Assembly (NCBI GenBank): GCA_013203085.1
Contig: JABMQX010000075.1
Location: forward strand, 1 to 5,268
Length of the DNA: 5,268 nucleotides
Direction: 5' to 3'
Source: a bacterium
Lineage (GTDB): Bacteria; Auribacterota; JABMQX01
Each line of letters opens with the position of its first letter. The first letter of the stretch is position 1. Shown here in pieces: positions 1 to 5,268 of the stretch. The position numbers and the translations under genes were made by a program. The notes below the pieces were generated by a model. The model did no database searches. It worked only from the letters and a program-made list of their open reading frames with translations, and was not told the DNA's origin.

Positions 1-253
1 GGTTCCGGGAATCCCGCGGCCCGAAGAAGCCGATACGAACTTCCTCGATGTTCGAGGGGTCAGGCTCGTCCCTTTCGGGGCCGTGATACTCCGCCTTATC
101 GCTGAGGATGCTTTTGGGGGTGACGACGGCGGTTCCGGCGCCTGTCTGGGCGGAGATGGAAGCTGCAGCGGAAAGGCCGAGCGCGACGCCAATGAAAGTC
201 ACTACGGCACCCCGGCAAGCTGTCGAGAAGGTGGCGAGGGCGGACCTAATCAT
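1..253 (-). CDS. Second substrate-binding protein, paralogue of the upstream one (3'-partial, N-terminal 84 codons only)
   Basis: The frame is open from ATG at 253 to the window edge. It begins with a signal peptide: MIRS, then a hydrophobic stretch at residues 15-33 (GAVVTFIGVALGLSAAASI) with a likely cleavage after the SAAASISA region. A low-complexity linker leads to EEVRIGFFGP (70-79), which aligns without gaps with EFVKIGFLGP of the neighbouring binding protein. Over the 25 residues ending there (55-79 here, 64-88 in the neighbour), 13 are identical and several more are conservative. That alignment, plus the adjacent position, supports a periplasmic binding protein paralogue. The start overlaps the previous stop as ATGA (253-250) with no clear Shine-Dalgarno, suggesting translational coupling. 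The ligand-binding part lies outside the window, so specificity and intactness cannot be judged. Confidence 0.85.
   Translation of the reverse strand, partial: MIRSALATFSTACRGAVVTFIGVALGLSAAASISAQTGAGTAVVTPKSILSDKAEYHGPERDEPDPSNIEEVRIGFFGPRDSRN
250..253 (-). other. ATGA stop/start overlap between the two substrate-binding protein genes
   Basis: Read on the minus strand, ATG of the second binding protein (253-251) overlaps TGA of the first (252-250). The preceding 20 nt hold no recognisable Shine-Dalgarno, so the second gene is probably translated by termination-reinitiation, giving linked amounts of the two paralogues. Confidence 0.85.
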
Positions 254-1632
254 AACTTGGCGTGACTGTTGGCGGTAGAGGTTTGCTCCGTTTGCTTTTC
301 CTTCGGTCCGAAAAGTTCTTCGCGAGTGTAGAAGTTGAACGTTCCGTTCTGGAGAATCGCCAGGGATGCCGGGCTTACATCATTATGGGTGGCGTCGAAG
401 ATAATCTCGCCGGTGACGCCGTGGTAGCGTTCGATTTCGGCCATGCTGTCGCGAATAAGTGCCCGGTTCAAGCCAGCCTTCTCGATACCCTCGATGATGA
501 TGCAGGCGCCGTCGTACCCGTGAGCGGCGTATGCCTCCGGTTCCTCATTGAAGCTCTCGCGGAACGCCTTTCTGAAGGCATGGAGTTTTGGGTTATCGAG
601 AGTGGGGTCGTAAGGATACCCCGCGATGACCTGTCCCGGCTTTTCGCCCACTGTTTTGAGAAACTCATCGAAAACGATGCGGTCGCTTGCCAGGAAGACT
701 TGGTCGGTCATTCCCATCTCTCGCATCTGCTTGAGGATGAGGCCCGATTCCTGGGCGTCGCCGTAAGTGACAACGCCGTCAACATTCAAGCTTTTGATGC
801 GTTGGAGCTGTGGCCGGAAGTCGGTGTCGCCGCCCCTGTACTGGAGTTCTGCGACGAGAGGATGGCCGCGTCGGCGGGAGCCGTCCCGGAATTCATCCAT
901 ATTAATCCGTCCATATCGGTTGCTGGCGCGCAGCCCTGCGATGCGTTTCAACCCCAGCTTATTGTAGGCGTAATCAGCGAGGAGATAACACATTTGCCGG
1001 TCGTCGCTGATGCACCTGAACACCCAGGGAATATTTGTCTCGATGAAAGTGGGGTCCGTGTCTCCCGTGTTCATGATAGGGAGTTCCGCCTTCAGGGCTG
1101 CCCGAATGGCGATGTGGCTGTTGGCGCCGTCAATGGTGCCAATGATTGCCCAAACCTTCTCCTTGTATGCCAGGTCGATGATCTCGTTGCCGGAGGCGCC
1201 CCATAATCCGTTATCGTTTCGGACTATGAGCTTGTAAGGAATACGATTCCGGTACCCGCCGCGTGCGTTGGCTTGCTTGATGGCGAGCTGAACTCCTTGA
1301 AGCATCTTGATGCCGAGGGGTTCCTCGTGGGACATGCCGCCCGTTGCGACGGAGACAGTCTTCTCGATGGGACCAAGAAAACCGATCTTGACGAACTCCA
1401 AGCCTTCGGGTTCCGGTTTTTCGCGGCCGGGGCCGGTGAATTCGATGGGCTCGAGGAAGAATTCCTTGTAAGGCTTGGCGAAACGCCTGAACGGCACATA
1501 GCGATCCGGTGTGTTGCCGTAGCGGAGGGACTTTTGGGCGGATGGGGACTTTTGCTCGGCAGTTGACACCGCGGCACTGGAAAGAGTGAACGGTAGAAAC
1601 AGAATCAGAGTGAAAAGTGGTACTCGCGACAT
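250..1632 (-). CDS. Periplasmic substrate-binding protein, branched-chain amino acid/amide (LIVBP, Peripla_BP_6) family
   Basis: A 460-residue type I periplasmic binding protein, the ligand-capture part of an ABC importer of the Liv/Urt class or a free-standing sensor. Residues 1-21 form a signal peptide (LFTLILFLPFTLSSA). The binding fold starts at about residue 81 with VKIGFLGP and shows family hallmarks: GVQLAIKQANARGG (113-126), AIIGTIDG (162-169), GDTDFRPQLQRIKSLNVDGVV (268-288), AAHGYDGACIIIEGIEKAG (369-387) and the late GEIIFDATHNDVSP strand-turn. It is longer than usual for the family because of about 55 extra residues between the signal peptide and the fold, rich in aromatic, basic and proline residues. 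The start at 1632 is chosen because a signal peptide and a good ribosome binding site fit it; the open frame upstream to 1773 overlaps the propeller gene and encodes a charged, non-signal-like stretch. No permease or ATPase gene is visible. The ligand (amino acid, amide, urea, aromatic acid or other) cannot be assigned. Confidence 0.94.
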   Translation of the reverse strand: MSRVPLFTLILFLPFTLSSAAVSTAEQKSPSAQKSLRYGNTPDRYVPFRRFAKPYKEFFLEPIEFTGPGREKPEPEGLEFVKIGFLGPIEKTVSVATGGMSHEEPLGIKMLQGVQLAIKQANARGGYRNRIPYKLIVRNDNGLWGASGNEIIDLAYKEKVWAIIGTIDGANSHIAIRAALKAELPIMNTGDTDPTFIETNIPWVFRCISDDRQMCYLLADYAYNKLGLKRIAGLRASNRYGRINMDEFRDGSRRRGHPLVAELQYRGGDTDFRPQLQRIKSLNVDGVVTYGDAQESGLILKQMREMGMTDQVFLASDRIVFDEFLKTVGEKPGQVIAGYPYDPTLDNPKLHAFRKAFRESFNEEPEAYAAHGYDGACIIIEGIEKAGLNRALIRDSMAEIERYHGVTGEIIFDATHNDVSPASLAILQNGTFNFYTREELFGPKEKQTEQTSTANSHAKL

Positions 1633-1638
1633 CTTCCA

Positions 1639-1645
1639 CCTTCCT
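1639..1645 (-). promoter_or_regulatory. Ribosome binding site of the first substrate-binding protein gene
   Basis: On the minus strand AGGAAGG overlaps the TAG stop of the propeller gene and lies 6 nt ahead of the ATG at 1632. It supports that start over the upstream in-frame ATG at 1773, and fits coupled translation across the 11-nt gap. Confidence 0.7.
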
Positions 1646-2843
1646 ATGGTTTTTTCCTTACGATCTTTTGCACGAGGACTGAGCTCCCGGCGGCCCGGGA
1701 CTTGCTCTGTTTCAGCCCTGGCCAGCGTCCTTTGCCAATTCCGCGAGCAAGGCCCTTGGAGGTTCCAACCCAAACGTCGTCGCCCTGGAAGTCAACGCAC
1801 AACACAAAGTTGTGGGGGATGGCTCCTTTGGTGGGGACGGTCCTTATGACATCCATGCCTCGCTGGATGATAGCCACTCCGTCACGATCTTCTTCGTTCT
1901 TCTTATAGGTTACCCATGTATCGGTGGGGAAGTCAACCATAACCGACAATCCTTTATCGGTGCACACCCAGCATTCTTTGTCTCGTGCCTTGTTGAAGTT
2001 GATAAAATCACTTGCCAAGCCGGACTCGTGCTGCATGTATCCTCGCCAGTGTCTTCCGTCATAGCGGCTCAGGCCGAAGTAAGTCGAGGCCCATAGAAGG
2101 CCCGATTCGTAAGAAACCGCGGTGGTGATGATGTGGACAAGCCCATCGTCGCGGTAGAGGTCAATTTCCATCTCGCGGTCCGGATCAATGTAGGCTTTCC
2201 AGCGCTTCAACTTGAGATCCCACTCCAGCACTCCGCCGCCCCACACCGCCACGTAAACCTTGCCGTCGGCGTAGCAGATACTGTAGCACCATATCTCTTC
2301 CATGGGGGCGTTCTTTTCCGTGTAGATGCCCCATTCGCCGGTAACTGTGTCGTAGGAGCTGACGCCAGCGGTGGTGGCGACCCAGACCATGTGGTCCTGC
2401 ACCGCCACGCCATAAACGACGTCGTTGACGAGGCCGCTGTTGCGCTGGTGGAAATGGTCGAAGCGCCCCCCGCTGAACCGAGACAACCCACCTCCGAACA
2501 GACCCAGCCAGACATCGCCGGTGAGGGGGCTGACGTCGATTGCAGCTACGACGTGCCAGGGGAGACCTTCCTTCTCTCCCCAATGCTTGAATTTTCCGTC
2601 CTGGTAGCAGGCAAGCCCGTTTTCTGTGCCGATCCATACGCGGTCATCGTAGGCTCTAACGAAGAAGATATGGTCGTTCGGAAGCCCGCCCTGTGTGCTC
2701 TTGCTGGTGAAAACCTCCCAGTTTTCGTAAAGGAAAGGTAATTCCACGGAGGGGTCGTCCCCTTGCGGCGCTTCAGGCGAGCAAGGGCGCTGCACGATAA
2801 GAAATAGAATGAGCCCGAGAAGGAAGGTTTGCGTCAGCCTCAT
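1644..2843 (-). CDS. Secreted seven-blade beta-propeller protein, two-component regulator propeller (Reg_prop) type, no kinase domain
   Basis: A 399-residue protein made almost entirely of one beta-propeller. An N-terminal signal sequence (residues 1-20, hydrophobic FLLGLILFLIV) points to export; Cys21 sits in RPCS, which is a poor lipobox. Seven VWxGTxxGL-type strands mark the blades at about 69, 111, 153, 196, 250, 291 and 357. The first four are about 42 residues apart, with longer loops before blades 5 and 7. GLPND-like turns precede several strands, as is typical of Reg_prop repeats. In hybrid two-component systems such repeats form the periplasmic sensor of a membrane histidine kinase. 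Here no transmembrane segment, kinase or regulator domain follows; the protein ends in a basic tail (KIVRKKP). An in-frame ATG at 2867 would add eight residues and overlap the upstream gene, but it lacks a ribosome binding site and would precede the signal peptide, so 2843 is preferred. Ligand or protein partner is unknown; a partner for the co-encoded cytochrome is possible. Confidence 0.9.
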   Translation of the reverse strand: MRLTQTFLLGLILFLIVQRPCSPEAPQGDDPSVELPFLYENWEVFTSKSTQGGLPNDHIFFVRAYDDRVWIGTENGLACYQDGKFKHWGEKEGLPWHVVAAIDVSPLTGDVWLGLFGGGLSRFSGGRFDHFHQRNSGLVNDVVYGVAVQDHMVWVATTAGVSSYDTVTGEWGIYTEKNAPMEEIWCYSICYADGKVYVAVWGGGVLEWDLKLKRWKAYIDPDREMEIDLYRDDGLVHIITTAVSYESGLLWASTYFGLSRYDGRHWRGYMQHESGLASDFINFNKARDKECWVCTDKGLSVMVDFPTDTWVTYKKNEEDRDGVAIIQRGMDVIRTVPTKGAIPHNFVLCVDFQGDDVWVGTSKGLARGIGKGRWPGLKQSKSRAAGSSVLVQKIVRKKP

Positions 2844-2851
2844 AGCGTTAT

Positions 2852-2859
2852 CTTTCCTC
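2852..2859 (-). promoter_or_regulatory. Ribosome binding site of the propeller gene
   Basis: On the minus strand GAGGAAAG overlaps the TGA stop of the multiheme gene and sits 8 nt ahead of the ATG at 2843. The alternative ATG at 2867 has only CTCAA-type sequence before it. This decides the start in favour of 2843 and suggests ribosomes ending the cytochrome can reinitiate on the propeller gene. Confidence 0.65.
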
Positions 2860-5268
2860 ACAAACATTTGAGGTACTCGATAAGGTCGTTGAGTTGATCC
2901 TTTGTCATATCGTTGACGAAGCCATGCTTGTCCTCGTCGTTGAAGGTAGTCCAGATTTCTTCGAGGGTTTCGGCTCGCCCGTCGTGCAAGAAGGGCTGCG
3001 TCTCGTAGATGTTGTTGAGGTGGGGGACGTCGAGCAAATCGTGGTGCTCGTCATCCAACCATGATTTCGTGCCGACATCCATGCTCTTGCAGTTGGTGTA
3101 ATAGGGAGCGGGATGGCAGACGATGCAACGCCCTTCAGGAGGGATGATTCTGCCATCGTTCGTGAGCTTGCGCTCGAACAAGGCTTTTCCCCGAGACTGG
3201 GCGGGGGTAAGACCTTCTGGCTTTCGGTAGCGGTTGGGCGGGCGAGGAATCGTTGTAATGTATCGGTCCAGGGCAGCCAGCTCTTCCGGGGTGAAAGGGT
3301 CAATCCGGGTAAAGAAAACAGCTAATCTCGCGCCGCACTGGCGGCTCAAGGAGGGGTTTTTGCCGGTCCATTTGAAGGGAGCAGTGTCGAGGATTCCTCG
3401 GAGGGTCCGGTTATCTACCGGGTTGACGCCGATGCCATCCGGTTCGAGGTCGTAGGTCAGGCCGTCCACGCTTCCATCGGGGTGGCAGGAATGGCAGGAG
3501 AACTGCCTCTGGAAGGTGACTTCTGCGCTGTGGAAAACCCCTTGGCCGAAACGTGTCTGCGTTATTTCCTTGGGTCCACCGAGGTCAATGGCCCCCACGA
3601 CCTCCTGCTTGGCTGTGTCTATTATGGTGATGGCGTCATCGAGTGCAGCGGCGACATACACGAATCTTCCGTCGGGGGAGATGGCCAGGCCTCGCGGGTT
3701 CTTGCCGGTTGGGATGCGGCGGACAACGAACTCGGTGGGCATGCCGAGGTGATTGGGGATGATCTTTGAGCGCTCGTCATCGCTGGCGCTTTTCAGAATG
3801 CCGAGAAGCTTCGGCAAATCCACGACGGCAACCGCATCTATCCCCCCGCCGGTTACATAGGCGAATCTGCCGTCGGGCGTGATAACGACGTCGGTAGGAT
3901 CGGCGAAGCACGAGTTGGGCTCATCGAGGAGAACCTGGTCAACGCGGCCATCTTTCCAGAGTACGCCCAGACCGTTAGTGATGACCCAGCCCTGAAGAAC
4001 ACGGACGATGGGAACGAGGTTCTTCGTGCGAAGCAAGGTCACCAGAGCGAACTCGCCGTCGGGAGAAAAGTCAATTCCTTGAACAAGATTGGCTTCCTGC
4101 ACCCATATCCGGTTGATGACCTGCTTCTTCTTCGTATCAATGACGCTGACTTCCGACAGGGAAGGAGTTCGGAATTGGACGAAATGCGACAAGTTGTTGG
4201 TTACGTAGAGCAATTTCCCGTCGGGCGAGCGGTCAATCGCCCAGGGTCCGCGCCCGGCCGCGAGCCGCTTGACTTCCGTTCGTTTGCGGGGGTCAATCAC
4301 GGAAATGTCGCTCGTGCCCGCGTTGACCACGTAAACGGTGTCCCCACTCGTGTCGGTGATGACGCCGTGAGGCTCGTCGCCCACGACAATGGTCGCCGCG
4401 ACCTTGTTCTTGGCAAGGTCCACGACGGAAACCGTGTCAGAGCCACGATTGGAAACATACGCTACGGTTTCAGCGGGATTGAGGCAGACGCCGTGAGGCT
4501 GATGACCGACCTCGATTTCGGTGACGACCTTTCGGCTTTCAAGGTCGGCAATCACCAGAGAGTCGGACCCTTCGCAGGTGATGTAAGCGAGTCGGCCATC
4601 TCGGGAGAGGGTTAAGTTGAAAGGCGTCTTGTACTCGATAGAAACGGACTGGGGTTTGAGGGATTTCCGGGGGTGGGCAATCGTCTTCAGTGCACTGGCA
4701 TAATCGAAGTTCTTGGAGGATGCGGGACATTCTCCGTTGTGGCAGCCGAGGCATGTTTTTTCATCGGGAATAACAAGCCTGGCGGCTACTGCGGCTTCTC
4801 TGTCGCTCATAATTGATTCTTTGGAGTAATCACTTCCGGGGCCATGGCAGGACTCGCACTGGACACCTTCCTCTATTTCGAAAGACTCCGCGAAACTCGA
4901 TGGCTTTTCACCGAAACCGGTGACGTGGCAGCGGAGGCATTCGAGCTTGCTCTGGGGATTGCCCTTGAGACCCGCTTTCGCGGCTGCTTCCCATGCACGA
5001 GAAGTCGCCAGCCCTGCGTAGGCTTCGGCATGAGCGGATTGTACCCAGATCGCGAACTGGTCTCCCTTCTCGACTTCCGAATGGCATTGGGAACACAACC
5101 TCACCCCGATGAAGCGCGGATTGGTCTTGACCGAAGCGAAGGGGACCGACGGGCGCATGATGAGCCGGCCACCCGCATGAGAAATCTCTTGCAGGGACTT
5201 ATGGTAATCGAATTCTCCGCTGTTGAGCACTTTCTTGTGCGTATCCTTATGCCGATGGCAAACCATAC
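2858..5268 (-). CDS. Multiheme c-type cytochrome: c554-like heme module + seven-blade YVTN propeller + MauG/cytochrome c peroxidase-like module (5'-partial)
   Basis: Likely a periplasmic or surface redox protein; substrate unknown. At least 802 residues are visible (numbered from the ATG at 5266). Residues 1-205 resemble cytochrome c554, with heme motifs CSQCH (58-62), CLRCH (110-114), CESCH followed by GPGSDY (137-141) and CLGCH (172-176). H79 and H198 are candidate axial ligands. Residues 206-585 carry seven YVTN-type blades with YVxN-like strands near 228, 270, 312, 354, 408, 470 and 537; the insert at about 410-450 containing GWVITNGLGV looks typical of YVTN/MauG proteins. Residues 586-802 form a di-heme MauG/CCP-like module: CHSCH (591-595), CIVCH (714-718), then FLHDGRAETLEEI (759-771). 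The ATG at 5266 is probably internal: the codon before it ends in GT, so it can be Cys and complete C-M-V-C-H, and no signal peptide follows. Stop TGA is at 2860-2858. Domain assignment is firm; peroxidase versus other oxidation chemistry is not resolved. Confidence 0.93.
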   Translation of the reverse strand, partial: MVCHRHKDTHKKVLNSGEFDYHKSLQEISHAGGRLIMRPSVPFASVKTNPRFIGVRLCSQCHSEVEKGDQFAIWVQSAHAEAYAGLATSRAWEAAAKAGLKGNPQSKLECLRCHVTGFGEKPSSFAESFEIEEGVQCESCHGPGSDYSKESIMSDREAAVAARLVIPDEKTCLGCHNGECPASSKNFDYASALKTIAHPRKSLKPQSVSIEYKTPFNLTLSRDGRLAYITCEGSDSLVIADLESRKVVTEIEVGHQPHGVCLNPAETVAYVSNRGSDTVSVVDLAKNKVAATIVVGDEPHGVITDTSGDTVYVVNAGTSDISVIDPRKRTEVKRLAAGRGPWAIDRSPDGKLLYVTNNLSHFVQFRTPSLSEVSVIDTKKKQVINRIWVQEANLVQGIDFSPDGEFALVTLLRTKNLVPIVRVLQGWVITNGLGVLWKDGRVDQVLLDEPNSCFADPTDVVITPDGRFAYVTGGGIDAVAVVDLPKLLGILKSASDDERSKIIPNHLGMPTEFVVRRIPTGKNPRGLAISPDGRFVYVAAALDDAITIIDTAKQEVVGAIDLGGPKEITQTRFGQGVFHSAEVTFQRQFSCHSCHPDGSVDGLTYDLEPDGIGVNPVDNRTLRGILDTAPFKWTGKNPSLSRQCGARLAVFFTRIDPFTPEELAALDRYITTIPRPPNRYRKPEGLTPAQSRGKALFERKLTNDGRIIPPEGRCIVCHPAPYYTNCKSMDVGTKSWLDDEHHDLLDVPHLNNIYETQPFLHDGRAETLEEIWTTFNDEDKHGFVNDMTKDQLNDLIEYLKCL

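Noticed and set aside
83..265. Plus-strand 60-codon glycine-rich open frame near the left edge
   Set aside because: The minus strand here encodes a signal peptide and a motif matching the neighbouring paralogue, which explains the sequence better.
262..1206. Long plus-strand open frame (314 codons) opposite the first binding protein
   Set aside because: It is antisense to a gene with clear family motifs along its whole length, has no recognisable domain, and its composition is what a GC-rich gene gives on the opposite strand.
1633..1773. In-frame upstream start that would lengthen the first binding protein by 47 residues
   Set aside because: It would place a charged stretch before the signal peptide and overlap the propeller gene by 130 nt; the start at 1632 has a good ribosome binding site.
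2133..2741. Plus-strand open frame (202 codons) opposite the propeller gene
   Set aside because: It shadows the repeat-bearing coding frame and shows no signal, motif or convincing ribosome binding site.
2780..2843. Lipoprotein signal in the propeller protein (Cys21 after the hydrophobic stretch)
   Set aside because: The residues before the cysteine (VQRP) do not fit a lipobox, so an ordinary secretion signal is preferred.
4079..4615. Plus-strand open frame (178 codons) opposite the YVTN blades
   Set aside because: Antisense to well-conserved repeat units; no independent protein features.
3512..4651. Similar segments within the YVTN region considered as a DNA repeat array
   Set aside because: The similarity is at protein level between propeller blades (about 42 residues apart); the nucleotide units diverge and are not direct repeats.

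Overview
The window holds one tightly packed block of four genes, all read from the minus strand, and all four appear to be exported or periplasmic. Gaps between genes are 14 nt, 11 nt and a 4-nt overlap, so this is almost certainly the interior of one operon. The promoter lies beyond base 5268 and the end of the operon lies beyond base 1. No RNA gene, mobile element, CRISPR array, promoter or terminator was found, and no stretch longer than 14 nt is non-coding.

In order of transcription (right to left): (1) 5268-2858, a large multiheme c-type cytochrome, cut at its N-terminus by the window edge. It joins a cytochrome c554-like heme module, a seven-blade YVTN beta-propeller and a C-terminal di-heme MauG/cytochrome c peroxidase-like module. 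(2) 2843-1644, a secreted protein that is almost wholly one seven-blade propeller of the two-component-regulator (Reg_prop) type, with no kinase attached. (3) 1632-250, a complete periplasmic substrate-binding protein of the branched-chain amino acid/amide (LIVBP, Peripla_BP_6) family. (4) 253-1, the first 84 codons of a second, paralogous substrate-binding protein, joined to gene 3 by an ATGA stop/start overlap.

The host is most likely an uncultured Gram-negative bacterium with a periplasm and a cytochrome c maturation system. YVTN/MauG fusions and c554-type multiheme proteins are common in Planctomycetota and related environmental lineages, but the window carries no phylogenetic marker, so that placement is a weak inference.

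The individual families are known. The combination is unusual: a redox protein with at least six heme motifs (probably seven), an orphan sensor-type propeller and two related ligand-binding proteins that share a distinctive motif ahead of the binding domain, all probably co-transcribed. A periplasmic redox system with its own ligand-sensing or uptake components is a reasonable hypothesis, but neither substrate nor electron partner can be read from the sequence.
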